NCBI GenBank assembly: GCA_029863625.1
Contig: JAOTUY010000004.1
Span: 1-64,000 of the forward strand
Direction: 5' to 3'
Length of the DNA stretch: 64,000 nt
Source of the DNA: Acidimicrobiia bacterium
GTDB lineage: Bacteria > Actinomycetota > Acidimicrobiia > Spongiisociales > UBA4744
Shown here: piece by piece, positions 52,228 to 61,251 of the stretch
Layout of the letters: each line of letters begins with the position of its first letter
Numbering within the stretch: the stretch's first letter is position 1
Position numbers and translations under genes: made by a program
Notes under the pieces: model-generated
Told to the model about the DNA's origin: nothing
Database searches by the model: none
Seen by the model: the letters and a program-made list of their open reading frames with translations, nothing else

Positions 52228-52973
52228 CCACCCGGGTCGACCCTCGACTAGCGGAACGACGTCGTACCGTGGCCGAGGGCAATGCCCGCAAGCGGTTGCG
52301 GAGAATCCTCTGGGCGCTACTCGTGGTTTCCCTCGTCGCGGCCGTCGGTTGGGTGGCGCAATCGCCATGGTTTTCTATCGCACATGTCGCCGTCTCCGGA
52401 GTTGGTGGCAGCGACGCGCACCGGATCCTCGAGACCAATGGCATCGTGGAAGGGACTCCGCTGATATCTGTGGCCCCCCGGCGGGTCGAAGCACTGTTGC
52501 AGGAGGACCCATGGATAGCCGACGCAACGGTGCGCCGGGTGATCCCCGATGCGATCGAGGTCGTGGTGAAGGAGCGGATCCCGTTCGCGTGGGTCCAGAT
52601 GGGAAAAGGGTGGGCGGTCATCGCCGAGGATCTCACCGTACTGCGCAATGACGGTCAACCGACCGGGCCTTCGCTGGTTATCGAGGTGTCCGCCCACGGC
52701 CGGGGCGATCGCGTCAAAGATCCACGAGTGATCGGGGGAGTGACCTTTCTTGCCGGCTTACCCATCGATACCAGAAACCAGGTTTCTCTGGCCGAACAAG
52801 ATGGAGAATTGTGGGCAGACGTCGGCGGACTGGCCGTACGCCTGGGGCTACCCACGGAAATGAAGGAGAAGGCCGCGGCCCTGCTGGCGATTCTTGGGGA
52901 AGGGATCCCCTCTGGATCGGTGGTCAATCTCGTTGCGCCAACCCGCCCGGCCGTCGTCGAACCTTCACCCTAA
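52224..52973 (+). CDS. ftsQ: Division protein FtsQ/DivIB
   Basis: Bitopic division protein. The 249-residue chain has a basic cytoplasmic N-terminus (1-27), a membrane segment (28-45) and a POTRA domain starting WFSIAHVAVSGVGGSDAHRI near 49. The FtsQ beta domain (EVVVKERIPFAWVQMGKGWAVI) follows. Last gene of the ATGA-coupled run before ftsZ. Confidence 0.92.
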   Translation: MTTRVDPRLAERRRTVAEGNARKRLRRILWALLVVSLVAAVGWVAQSPWFSIAHVAVSGVGGSDAHRILETNGIVEGTPLISVAPRRVEALLQEDPWIADATVRRVIPDAIEVVVKERIPFAWVQMGKGWAVIAEDLTVLRNDGQPTGPSLVIEVSAHGRGDRVKDPRVIGGVTFLAGLPIDTRNQVSLAEQDGELWADVGGLAVRLGLPTEMKEKAAALLAILGEGIPSGSVVNLVAPTRPAVVEPSP

Positions 52974-52978
52974 ACTCG

Positions 52979-53060
52979 AGCTTTAAGTTTTTGGTCTTTG
53001 TTTGGTTCAGAAACAAGCGTAAGGTTCAGGTCAAACCTAAAGCTTTGAAAGGATTTCACC
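52979..53060 (+). promoter_or_regulatory. AT-richer ftsZ leader with heptamer-like units and possible promoter
   Basis: The only sizeable gap inside the dcw cluster. It is visibly AT-rich and contains TTTTTGGTCTTTG-type sequence like the right half of the 19817-19907 array. AGCTTTA and TAAAGCT at its ends (52979, 53039) are inverted. A TTGTTT (52998-53003), 16 nt, TAAGGT (53020-53025) pair is a possible ftsZ promoter. AAAGGA before GTG 53061 is the ribosome site. Confidence 0.5.
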
Positions 53061-54119
53061 GTGGCGACTTCACGAGGAAGCTCGACGACGCAGAGCTATC
53101 TGGCAGTGATCAAAGTGGTGGGCGTTGGTGGGGGCGGTGTGAACGCGATCAACCGGATGATTGATGCGGGAGTGCGCGGCGTCGAGTTCATTGCCATCAA
53201 TACCGATGCTCAGGCTCTCTTGATGTCGGACGCCGATATCAAGCTCGATTTGGGTCGGGACATCACTCGAGGGCTCGGAGCAGGAGCCAATCCCGAGGTC
53301 GGCAGGGCCGCGGCCGAGGGGCACAAGGAAGAGCTCGAAGAGGTCCTGAAGGGTGCGGACATGGTGTTCGTCACCGCCGGCGAAGGTGGTGGCACCGGGA
53401 CGGGCGGAGCTCCGATTGTTGCCAGCGTTGCGCGCGGGATCGGAGCCTTGACGGTCGGGGTGGTCACTCGACCGTTTGGCTTCGAGGGCCGGCGTCGTTC
53501 CGTTCAAGCCGAGCAAGGCATCCAGGACCTTCGGGAAGCCGTCGACACCTTGATCGTCATCCCCAATGATCGGCTCTTGGAAATCGCCGACGATCGCACT
53601 CCCATTATCGATGCCTTCCGGATGGCAGATGAAGTACTCATGGGTGGTGTGGCTGGTATCACCGATCTGATCACGACGCCGGGACTGATCAACGTCGACT
53701 TCGCCGATGTCCGGACCATCCTGTCCGACGCCGGGACGGCGGTAATGGGCATCGGTCGTGCCTCCGGTGAGGACCGGGCCGATCAGGCCGCCCAGCGGGC
53801 AATCTCGAGTTCTCTGCTCGAGACATCGATGGAGGGGGCCCGCGGCTTGTTGTTGACGATTTCCGGACCTTCAGCGATGACCCTGCATGAGGTCAATCAG
53901 GCTGCAATGGTGGTCGCCGAACACAGCGACGCCGACGCCGACATCATTTTCGGAGCCGTCGTGGACGACAACCTGGGCGAGGAGATCAAGGTGACCGTCA
54001 TCGCCGCCGGGTTTGACCGCAGCCGCCGGAACGAAGCCCGTGGGATTGCTTCGGGAAGCATGTCCAGGCCGCTGGAACGTGTTGACGATCTTGACATCCC
54101 GAGCTTCGTGCAAGGATGA
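53061..54119 (+). CDS. ftsZ: Cell division GTPase FtsZ
   Basis: Tubulin-like GTPase forming the Z ring. The 352-residue protein has the tubulin signature GGGTGTG at 109-115, [13 protein letters not shown] near 21, and the GTPase T7 loop NVDFADV near 210. The C-terminal tail is very short (about 25 residues after the core) but ends with the conserved [11 protein letters not shown] peptide that binds SepF and other partners. GTG start with AAAGGA 7-12 nt upstream. ftsA is absent, as in Actinobacteria, which rely on SepF. Confidence 0.97.
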   Translation: MATSRGSSTTQSYLAVIKVVGVGGGGVNAINRMIDAGVRGVEFIAINTDAQALLMSDADIKLDLGRDITRGLGAGANPEVGRAAAEGHKEELEEVLKGADMVFVTAGEGGGTGTGGAPIVASVARGIGALTVGVVTRPFGFEGRRRSVQAEQGIQDLREAVDTLIVIPNDRLLEIADDRTPIIDAFRMADEVLMGGVAGITDLITTPGLINVDFADVRTILSDAGTAVMGIGRASGEDRADQAAQRAISSSLLETSMEGARGLLLTISGPSAMTLHEVNQAAMVVAEHSDADADIIFGAVVDDNLGEEIKVTVIAAGFDRSRRNEARGIASGSMSRPLERVDDLDIPSFVQG

Positions 54120-54739
54120 TTCGACCGCCCGGATTCCGGGGGGCTGCTTTTACGAGCGCCCAGCACGGTGACCTGCGGAACGACCACAAGGCGCGCGGTG
54201 CCATCGCCGCCCGGCTCAATATCCCGGATGCCTGGGCAACCGTAAACCAGGTGCACGGTGCGGTCGTCGTCGAGGCGTGGGAGCCGGGTTCGCAGGGCAA
54301 GGCCGACTCCATGTATACGGGCCGGTCAGGACTTCCGGTTGCCGTCTTCACCGCAGATTGTCTGGCTGTGGTGCTCGAGGCCGACCGCGGCGTTGGAATA
54401 GCGCATGCCGGCTGGCGAGGGGTCGTGGCGGGTGTCGTTGAAAACCTCCGCGCGGCGATGGAGACGGCCGGGTGGACTCCGCTGAGGTGCGCCGTAGGCC
54501 CCGGAATCGGGCCTTGCTGCTTTGAGGTAGGGCCCGAGGTTGCGGCTCGATTCCCGGCCAACACGGCGACCACCACCTGGGGGACCGTGAGCGTGGACCT
54601 GGCGGCCGCTGTGGCAGCCCGGTTGGATGGAATGGATCTTTGGCAAGCGGAGGCCTGTACTCGTTGCGCCGACGAGTACTTCTCGCACAGGCGAGACGCA
54701 ACGTCCGCCCGCATGGCCGGGATCGTTTGGCTGCCATGA
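54116..54739 (+). CDS. pgeF: Peptidoglycan editing factor/laccase-domain protein (YfiH)
   Basis: The 207-residue protein is ATGA-coupled to ftsZ. Metal/catalytic signatures: [10 protein letters not shown] (His47 region), ADCLAVVL (cysteine near 81), [11 protein letters not shown] (histidine near 98) and the [12 protein letters not shown] motif. YfiH/PgeF proteins correct misincorporated stem-peptide residues or hydrolyse purine nucleosides; which applies here is unknown. Confidence 0.92.
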   Translation: MIRPPGFRGAAFTSAQHGDLRNDHKARGAIAARLNIPDAWATVNQVHGAVVVEAWEPGSQGKADSMYTGRSGLPVAVFTADCLAVVLEADRGVGIAHAGWRGVVAGVVENLRAAMETAGWTPLRCAVGPGIGPCCFEVGPEVAARFPANTATTTWGTVSVDLAAAVAARLDGMDLWQAEACTRCADEYFSHRRDATSARMAGIVWLP

Positions 54740-55410
54740 GTCTCGAGTCGGTCCGTCAGAGAATGGCGGCCGCTGCTCAACGCAGCGGCCGGGACGTGGA
54801 CCAGGTCACTTTGATCGCGGTTGGTAAAACCCACCCCGTCGATGTGCTGATGCAGGTCTACGAGGCCGGCCATCGTGATTTCGGTGAGAACCGCGCCGCG
54901 GAGCTGGCGGACAAAGCTGCAGTCATGCCCCCCGATGTCCGCTGGCATTTCGTGGGTCCGCTGCAGCGCAACAAGGTGAGGCAGGTCCGACCGGTCGCAC
55001 ACTTGCTCCATTCGATGGATCGACTGAACCTGGGGGAAGCCTGGCTCAAGGGACCTGGGGTTGCACCACCTGCTCTGCTCGAGGTGAACCTCGCTGAAGA
55101 ACCGCAGAAGTCGGGTGTTTCGGTCGACGATGTGTCTGCGATGACGGATCGGCTCCTGACGCTCGGCGTAGACCTGCGAGGAGTTATGGCGATTCCCCCG
55201 CAGATTGATGTTCCGGAGCAAGCCAGACGAAATTTCCGTCGGTTGGCCGGTTTGCGGGCCGAACTGGCCGCCGTTTACCCGGTCATGACGCAGCTGTCGA
55301 TGGGCATGTCCGACGACTTCGAGGCTGCCATCGAAGAAGGAGCGACGATGATTCGCGTCGGACGGGCTATCTTTGGTCCGAGAGTCGAGCAACACCAAGG
55401 GATCTCATGA
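54736..55410 (+). CDS. yggS: PLP homeostasis protein (YggS/PROSC)
   Basis: The 224-residue TIM-barrel protein starts at ATG 54736 in an ATGA overlap; the longer frame from 54640 lies inside pgeF. The PLP lysine is K31 in LIAVGKTHPVD. DFGENRAAELADK, WHFVGPLQRNKVR and SMGMSDDFEAAIEEGATMIRVG are family signatures. No catalytic activity is known; it buffers PLP. Confidence 0.94.
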   Translation: MSLESVRQRMAAAAQRSGRDVDQVTLIAVGKTHPVDVLMQVYEAGHRDFGENRAAELADKAAVMPPDVRWHFVGPLQRNKVRQVRPVAHLLHSMDRLNLGEAWLKGPGVAPPALLEVNLAEEPQKSGVSVDDVSAMTDRLLTLGVDLRGVMAIPPQIDVPEQARRNFRRLAGLRAELAAVYPVMTQLSMGMSDDFEAAIEEGATMIRVGRAIFGPRVEQHQGIS

Positions 55411-55946
55411 GTCAGTTGTGGCAAAAGGCGCTTCTTTACCTCGGCCTGGTCGACGAAGAAGCCATCGATGAGGAACGCAACCAACCGATTGAGGCTGCTC
55501 CGATGCAGTCCCAAGTGCGCACCGTCTCCAACCGTTCGGAGGGTGTGGTCGGGCGACGGGTTGAACCACCAGCCGGTCGAGCTCCTATGTCGGTATCGGA
55601 CCGGACGATGGTGACGGCCGGGTCGACCTCGGGTGTACGACAAGTCAAGTCGGCAGATGCTCAATGCGACATCGTGGAGGCCACGGGTTTTTCCGACGCC
55701 AAGCTTCTCGCCGACCGGATTCGTGGGCGGGTGCCGGTGGTGCTCAATCTGCGAGCCACCGACCCGGACATGGTGCGGCGTCTGATCGATTTTGCCAGCG
55801 GACTGACCTACGCCCTCGACGGCACCATGCGCAAGATCTCTGAGGGCGTCATCATGGTGTTGCCGCCTCGCGTTTCGCTGGGGCGGGAAGAGAAACGAAG
55901 ACTGGCCGACCTGGGTCTCTACTCGACTGCCGAAGACGGCGAATAG
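55407..55946 (+). CDS. sepF: Division protein SepF
   Basis: Membrane anchor for FtsZ in organisms without FtsA. The 179-residue protein has an N-terminal amphipathic helix (MSQLWQKALLYLGL), a 75-residue flexible linker and a C-terminal SepF domain. In that domain, FSDAKLLADRIRGRVPVVLNL is followed by DFASGLTYALDGTMRKISEGVIMVLP. ATGA-coupled to yggS. Confidence 0.94.
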   Translation: MSQLWQKALLYLGLVDEEAIDEERNQPIEAAPMQSQVRTVSNRSEGVVGRRVEPPAGRAPMSVSDRTMVTAGSTSGVRQVKSADAQCDIVEATGFSDAKLLADRIRGRVPVVLNLRATDPDMVRRLIDFASGLTYALDGTMRKISEGVIMVLPPRVSLGREEKRRLADLGLYSTAEDGE

Positions 55947-55954
55947 GCTCGGCA

Positions 55955-56206
55955 GTGGCGATTGTCTGCTCGCTGATTCAGCTGTACACCCTGGTCGTCT
56001 TCGCGCGCATCCTGCTCGAATGGGTTCGCGTTCCCAGTGAACATCCGGTTGGGAAAGTCCGCTCCGCTCTGGCAACTGTCGTCGACCCGGTACTCCTCCC
56101 TCTGCGGAAGATCATCCCTCCGGTCCGTATGGGCGGGGCCGCGCTCGATCTTTCTCCGCTGATCCTGCTGGTCGGTCTCAGCATCCTGTCTAGAGCGGTT
56201 TGCTGA
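55955..56206 (+). CDS. YggT family membrane protein
   Basis: An 83-residue protein with two hydrophobic segments (residues 4-23 and 65-82). The YggT pattern VFARILLEWVRVPSEHP and VVDPVLLPLRKIIPPV lies between them. GTG 55955, 8 nt after sepF. Standard neighbour of sepF and divIVA. Confidence 0.9.
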   Translation: MAIVCSLIQLYTLVVFARILLEWVRVPSEHPVGKVRSALATVVDPVLLPLRKIIPPVRMGGAALDLSPLILLVGLSILSRAVC

Positions 56207-56308
56207 CGGTCAATTGGTCCAACAGAGCCTTCTCTGTTCAACAAACACTCGGGAGTCGCTCTACGAGGGCTAAGCTCCCCACACGCACGTTCTTGAGGTG
56301 ATTGAGCC

Positions 56309-56977
56309 ATGGTGTTGAGTCCAATCGATATTGAACAGAAGACATTCAGGGTTGCCCTGCGCGGCTATGCCGAAGAAGAAGTCGACCAATTCCTCGATGA
56401 GATCGTCATCGCGATTCGCGAGTATGAGCGACAATTGCGAGACGCCAATGAGCGAGTCGCAGTACTCGAAGAACAGCTCGAGGCGAACCGCGAGACTGAG
56501 GAGCGCATCAAGAAGACGCTCATCATTGCCCAGCGCACAGCCGACCAGGTTGTTCAGGAAGCCCGCGGTGAAGCGCAACAACTACTGGTCGAAGCTCGGA
56601 CCCAGGCTTCGGAGGTCGAGGTGGAGCGGATCCAGGAACGCGAGAGCCTGGTTGCCGACCTCGATCGGCTGCGGTCGTCGGTGGGAAGCCTCAAGGACCG
56701 TCTTGTGGCCCTGGCCGACTCCACCCTGGAGAATCTCGAACCGATCGAACAGGACGTCATCGCAGCCCAGCCCGAGGAAGCCGAAGTCGAGGAATGGGAC
56801 AATGACCCCGACGACGTCGATGACTTCGATACGGAGGCCTCCGAGGGTCCGGACCACGAGTCCGACGAGCACCCGGTTGAAGGTGAAGCGGGCGACGACC
56901 ATCGCGAGGAGAGCTCAGGACAGGTTTTCCTCGGTTCGACCCATCGTCCCTGGGACAGAGGCGAATCAGACAGTTAG
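56309..56977 (+). CDS. divIVA: Polar growth/division protein DivIVA (Wag31-like)
   Basis: A 222-residue coiled-coil protein. The N-terminal membrane-binding motif is LSPIDIEQKTFRVALRGYAEEEVDQFLDEI (named here by its ends, residues 3-32). Coiled coils follow at 33-70 and 75-145, then a strongly acidic tail (146-205). It has its own 102-bp leader containing a TAAGCT hexamer, so it may also be expressed independently. Convergent with ileS. Confidence 0.94.
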   Translation: MVLSPIDIEQKTFRVALRGYAEEEVDQFLDEIVIAIREYERQLRDANERVAVLEEQLEANRETEERIKKTLIIAQRTADQVVQEARGEAQQLLVEARTQASEVEVERIQERESLVADLDRLRSSVGSLKDRLVALADSTLENLEPIEQDVIAAQPEEAEVEEWDNDPDDVDDFDTEASEGPDHESDEHPVEGEAGDDHREESSGQVFLGSTHRPWDRGESDS

Positions 56978-56987
56978 GCCCAAAGGC

Positions 56988-59900
56988 TCAGGCCTGTTCC
57001 GCTGAACTTCCTGCCCGGTTGACCGCCATCGTTACCGGGTCGCCGTCGATCTCAATGTCGGTACCGATAAGCTGATCCTCTCGCGTGACGGATGTTGCCA
57101 GCACCTCGGCGGCGATCACCGCGGCGTGAACCTCGATTGCCGCCGCGATCCGTGCGGAGTCGCTCGACCAGATAACCGTGATCCGATCGGCAACGTCGAG
57201 ACCACTTTGGCGCCGTATCTGTTGGATGCGGTTGATCAATTCGCGAGCCGTCCCTTCGATCTCGAGGTCCGGCGTCGTGGTGGTGTCGATGGCGACCGAA
57301 AGGGGGCCCTCTGCGGCGACGACCAGACCGGCCCGGGGCACCCGTTGCACGATCACGTCATCTGACCCGATCTCGTGACCGGCCACAACGATGTCCCCAC
57401 CGTCGACCAACGTTTGCACCGACTCTTCGTCGAGCTGACCGAGGGCGGCGGCCACCATCTGTACACTGGTCCCGAGGCGTGGGCCGAGCCTCTTGAAATT
57501 GGCCTTGATTTCTAGATCGACCAACTCCCTCTCATCCTGGCCGACCAGCACCTCTTTGACATTCAGTTCCTCGGTGATCAGCCAACCGTGGGACGCGACG
57601 GCCTCGGTGATCTCCGCGTTGCGAGACAGCACGGTCAAGGACGGGAGGGGCCTTCGGACCTTGAGCCCGTGGGTGACGCGCAAGGAGCGCCCGAGGTTCA
57701 CCACCTGTCGCACCCAATTCATGGCGTTCTCGAGTTCGGCAGAGATCAACTCGGGTCGCGGCTCCGGATAGTCGGTGTGGTGCACGCTGAGCGGGCCTTC
57801 GGTGCCGGCCGGGCGGTGATCAACTACGAGTCGCTGGTACAGCTCCTCGGTAACGAAGGGAAGCACTGGTGCGATGACCTTCGAAAAGGTTACGAGCACC
57901 TCGTAAAGGGTTGCGAAGGCGGCGATCTTGTCTGTGTCATCGTTACTCCTGGTGCGCCAGAAGCGACGGCGGGAGCGGCGGATGTACCAATTGGTCAGGT
58001 CGTCGATGAAGGCGACCATCGGCGGGATGACCGCGTACAGGTAGTAGCCCTCCATCTGCTCATTGACCTCCGAGATCAGACTCTGGAGAACAGACAGTAT
58101 CCAGCGATCGATTTCGGCTCGTTCGCCCGGTGGCGGAGCGAGGTTCAGGTCTTCGGTCGATATCCCGTCTGCCTCAGCGTAGGTCGTGAGGAATGAGTAG
58201 GCGTTCCAAAGAGGAAGCATGACGGCCCGGGTCACTTCCCGCACCCCGCCTTCCGTGAAGCGGAGGGGTTCGGCCCGCAAGAGCGGGGAGTTGATCAGAT
58301 AGGCACGGAGCGCGTCGGCACCATGCGTGGCGAGGATCTCCATCGGGTCCGGGTAGTTCTTAAGGCTTTTCGACATCTTCCTGCCATCCTCGGCGAGGAT
58401 CAGCCCGTTGACGACACAGTTCTGGAAGGGGATATCGTCGAAGAGGCCGGTCGCCAAAACGAGGAGGGTATAGAACCAGCCGCGGGTTTGGTCGAGGCCC
58501 TCGGCGATGAAATCGGCCGGGAACCGACGGGCAAAGGCTTCCTCGTTCTCGAACGGGTAGTGATTCTGGGCGTACGGCATTGAGCCTGACTCAAACCAAA
58601 CGTCGAGCACTTCGGGGACCCGCTCCATAGTGCCGGAGCATTCGGAGCACGGGAAGGCGACGACGTCGACGATGTGCTTGTGGAGGTCATCGAGGTGAAC
58701 TCCCGACCGCCCGGCCAGTTCGTCAATCGAACCAATGCACACTTGCTCGCTGCAGCCATCGCACTCCCAGACGGGGATGCAGCTACCCCAGTACCGGTTG
58801 CGGCTGATGGCCCAATCGCGGGCGTTCTCCAGCCAGTTTCCGAAACGCCGGGTTCCCACGAACTCAGGAACCCAGTGGATTTGTCCGTTGAGTGCGACCA
58901 TCCGATCCTTGAACTGCTCGACGCGCACGAACCACGTCGGGATCGCTTTGTAGATCAGCGGCGTTCCCGTCCGATAGCAGAATGGATACGCGTGCCGGAT
59001 CTGGTCTCGGTGGAGCAGCGTTCCCCGGCGCTTGAGCAACTCGATGAGTTTTGCGTCGGCATCCTTTACGTACATGCCGGCCACGTCCGGAACCTGATCG
59101 GTAAAACGTGCCTCGGCGTCGACCGGATCGAGCATGACCGTCACACCGGCGTCGGCGAGGGCATAGAAGTCGGCTTCGCCGTAGGCGGGTGCCATATGCA
59201 CGAGGCCGGTGCCTTCGTCGGTGGTGACCTCGGGACTGGAGATCACCCGGAAGGCGCCGTGGTCGCGTTCCTCCTCGAAATATGAGAACGGGGGTTCGTA
59301 TTGGGTCCCGATCAGCTCTCGACCGTTGGCCCGGCGGGCGACGATCCCATCCGGCCAGATGGTCCCGGCGAGGTTGTCGGCTACCCAATGGCGCTCGCCA
59401 TCGACCTCGATGGCCGAGTAGCCGATATCCTCGCCAACCGCTACCGCCAGGTTGGCAGGGAGCGTCCAGGGCGTTGTCGTCCAGATCGTGAGATAGTCAC
59501 CCTCGCGCGCCGGACCGTTGGTCTGGAGTACCCGCAAACGAACCGTGATGGCGGGGTCGTCGACCTCCCGGTAGTCGAGGTTGGCTTCGAAGTTGGAGAG
59601 TGGCGTTGAGGCACCCCACGAGTAAGGGAGCACTTTGAAGTCCCGGTAGATGAGGCCTTTATCCCAGAGCCTTCGAAAGACCCACCACACACTTTCCATG
59701 AAGTCGAGGTCCATGGTCTTGTAGTCGTTTTCGAAGTCGACCCATCGCCCAATCCGGCGGGTGATCGTTTCCCAACTTTCCGTGTTGGTCTGCACATGCT
59801 CCCGGCATGCTTCGTTGAACCGGTCTATACCGAATTCGTTGATTTCACGTGGACCAGAGAGCCCGAGGATCTTCTGGACTTCCATCTCTATGGGAAGGCC

Positions 59901-60182
59901 GTGCGTATCCCAGCCAAACCGTCTTTCCACACGGTGGCCGCGCATGGTCCAATAGCGAGGGACGATGTCCTTGATGACGCCGGCCAGGAGATTGCCATAG
60001 TGGGGGCTGCCGGTAACGAAGGGCGGACCGTCGTAAAATGTGTACTCGGATTCCTCCGGTCTCATGGCGACGGATGTCTGAAAGGCATCGAGCTCGTCCC
60101 AAAGACCGAGGATCCGCTCTTCGAGAGCGGGGAAGTCGACGTTGGGTGGCACCCTTCGAAACGATTGGTCTGATGTGCTCAT
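56988..60182 (-). CDS. ileS: Isoleucyl-tRNA synthetase
   Basis: Class I synthetase, 1064 residues. The HIGH-type motif is HYGN at 61-64 (PPFVTGSPHYGNLLAG); KMSKS lies near residue 600 (GRKMSKSLKNYPDP). A CP1 editing domain lies between (about 190-390). The C-terminal region lacks an obvious four-cysteine zinc finger and ends in an Ala-rich tail, as in the eukaryote-like IleRS branch that can tolerate mupirocin. GAGGAG lies 10-15 nt before ATG 60182. Controlled by the T-box leader upstream. Confidence 0.95.
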   Translation of the reverse strand: MSTSDQSFRRVPPNVDFPALEERILGLWDELDAFQTSVAMRPEESEYTFYDGPPFVTGSPHYGNLLAGVIKDIVPRYWTMRGHRVERRFGWDTHGLPIEMEVQKILGLSGPREINEFGIDRFNEACREHVQTNTESWETITRRIGRWVDFENDYKTMDLDFMESVWWVFRRLWDKGLIYRDFKVLPYSWGASTPLSNFEANLDYREVDDPAITVRLRVLQTNGPAREGDYLTIWTTTPWTLPANLAVAVGEDIGYSAIEVDGERHWVADNLAGTIWPDGIVARRANGRELIGTQYEPPFSYFEEERDHGAFRVISSPEVTTDEGTGLVHMAPAYGEADFYALADAGVTVMLDPVDAEARFTDQVPDVAGMYVKDADAKLIELLKRRGTLLHRDQIRHAYPFCYRTGTPLIYKAIPTWFVRVEQFKDRMVALNGQIHWVPEFVGTRRFGNWLENARDWAISRNRYWGSCIPVWECDGCSEQVCIGSIDELAGRSGVHLDDLHKHIVDVVAFPCSECSGTMERVPEVLDVWFESGSMPYAQNHYPFENEEAFARRFPADFIAEGLDQTRGWFYTLLVLATGLFDDIPFQNCVVNGLILAEDGRKMSKSLKNYPDPMEILATHGADALRAYLINSPLLRAEPLRFTEGGVREVTRAVMLPLWNAYSFLTTYAEADGISTEDLNLAPPPGERAEIDRWILSVLQSLISEVNEQMEGYYLYAVIPPMVAFIDDLTNWYIRRSRRRFWRTRSNDDTDKIAAFATLYEVLVTFSKVIAPVLPFVTEELYQRLVVDHRPAGTEGPLSVHHTDYPEPRPELISAELENAMNWVRQVVNLGRSLRVTHGLKVRRPLPSLTVLSRNAEITEAVASHGWLITEELNVKEVLVGQDERELVDLEIKANFKRLGPRLGTSVQMVAAALGQLDEESVQTLVDGGDIVVAGHEIGSDDVIVQRVPRAGLVVAAEGPLSVAIDTTTTPDLEIEGTARELINRIQQIRRQSGLDVADRITVIWSSDSARIAAAIEVHAAVIAAEVLATSVTREDQLIGTDIEIDGDPVTMAVNRAGSSAEQA

Positions 60183-60189
60183 CCGATCG

Positions 60190-60420
60190 GGCTCCTCGTC
60201 CGTCGTCGTCTCGGCATCTTTCCGGGACGGGCCTGATCAGGCCCGCGGTACCACCCGGCTTGCCGAAACGCCCTCGCGCATTCGACCGCTCATTGGCCCC
60301 ATCGCGGGGGGGAAACCCGACGGGTTCTACATCCGGTATGTCAATCCCGGCTTCTTCCCGCAGCTCCAGGGGTGATATCGGTTGGCGTCCAAACACCGGC
60401 CTTTCACCATTCGCCGGCTC
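60190..60420 (-). promoter_or_regulatory. T-box leader of ileS (translational type)
   Basis: The minus strand carries the T-box sequence GGGTGGTACCGCG at 60256-60244. It folds as a textbook antisequestrator: CCGGG pairs with CCCGG, TGGTACC bulges, and GCGGGCC pairs with GGCCCGT around loop TGATCA (60259-60222). Further upstream CGATATCACC contains ATC (60376-60374), a fitting isoleucine specifier. No U-run terminator follows; the ribosome site lies close downstream, so uncharged tRNA-Ile probably controls translation. A TTGACA at 60456-60451 is a possible -35. Confidence 0.85.
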
Positions 60421-60504
60421 GCTGGGCTGGACGTTCCCGACCGAGGTCCCTGTCAACGCTTAGCACCGGCATCGTACTCCGACCGATCCCTCAGGCCAAC
60501 CGGG

Positions 60505-60510
60505 TACGCT
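60505..60510 (+). promoter_or_regulatory. -10 hexamer upstream of the DUF167 gene
   Basis: TACGCT lies 9 nt before ATG 60520, without a ribosome site between, again indicating a leaderless or near-leaderless transcript. Confidence 0.45.
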
Positions 60511-60519
60511 GACTTTCAA

Positions 60520-60840
60520 ATGAGTATCGACCGACCCGCCGACCAGAATCTTTCGTCGGCGGTGGCAGAACGAGATGGCGGAGCGGTCCTGGAGGTCTGG
60601 GTTGTGCCGGGGGCATCGAGGACGGAGGTCACGGGTCTACACGACGGCGCGGTACGGATCCGTGTGGCAGCTCCGGCCGAGGGCGGAAAGGCCAACCAGG
60701 CGCTTGTCAATCTCCTCAAAGCAATCACCGGGGCCGAGGCCGAGATCATTCGGGGCCGAAATTCCCGAAGAAAGCAGTTGTTGGTGGGGGGAGTGAGGGC
60801 TGTCGATTTGGTGAGGCTGGTTTCAGAGCATGTCGGGTGA
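60520..60840 (+). CDS. DUF167 (YggU-type) protein
   Basis: A 106-residue protein. The DUF167 core is VWVVPGASRTEVTGLHDGAVRIRVAAPA and GGKANQALVNLLK, followed by IIRGRNSRRKQLLV (given by segments, residues 26-90). Function unknown. It diverges from ileS across the T-box region. Confidence 0.88.
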   Translation: MSIDRPADQNLSSAVAERDGGAVLEVWVVPGASRTEVTGLHDGAVRIRVAAPAEGGKANQALVNLLKAITGAEAEIIRGRNSRRKQLLVGGVRAVDLVRLVSEHVG

Positions 60841-60879
60841 CTCTGCTATCTTCCTGCGCTCAGGAGAGAATGAGGTGTG

Positions 60880-61251
60880 ATGTCGAGGCAATTGGCACAA
60901 TCGACTCTTGACAAGTTCCGAGCGGTACTCGAGGAAGAGCAAACCCGCTTGCGCGACCTTCTCGAGGAGCACGAACAGGAGAGAGAAAAGGCTCGATTGG
61001 CCGAGACGGCTGCTGAACGGAGCCCAGACCCGACGAGCGCCGAGGGCGGTTCCATGGTCTTCGAGTACGAGAAGGATCTGTCCGTCGATGCCAACACTGA
61101 GGATCTTCTTCGCAAGGCCACGAATGCGCTGGAGCGACTCAAAAGGGGCGAGTACGGAATCTGCGAATCGTGCGGAATCGCTATCCCTGTGGCTCGTCTC
61201 GAGGTGCTTCCCTATACGACGCTGTGTGTGGATTGCGCGCAACGTCGCTGA
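60880..61251 (+). CDS. DksA/TraR-type zinc finger protein
   Basis: A 123-residue protein: helical hairpin (1-90) and a C4 zinc finger with C95/C98 and C116/C119 (YGICESCG ... TLCVDCA). ATG 60880 has GAGGTG directly upstream. DksA-like proteins act in the RNA polymerase secondary channel. The hairpin tip lacks a clear DxxDxA triad here (it reads EEHEQEREKARLAET), so classic DksA activity is uncertain. Overlaps the lspA start. Confidence 0.85.
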   Translation: MSRQLAQSTLDKFRAVLEEEQTRLRDLLEEHEQEREKARLAETAAERSPDPTSAEGGSMVFEYEKDLSVDANTEDLLRKATNALERLKRGEYGICESCGIAIPVARLEVLPYTTLCVDCAQRR

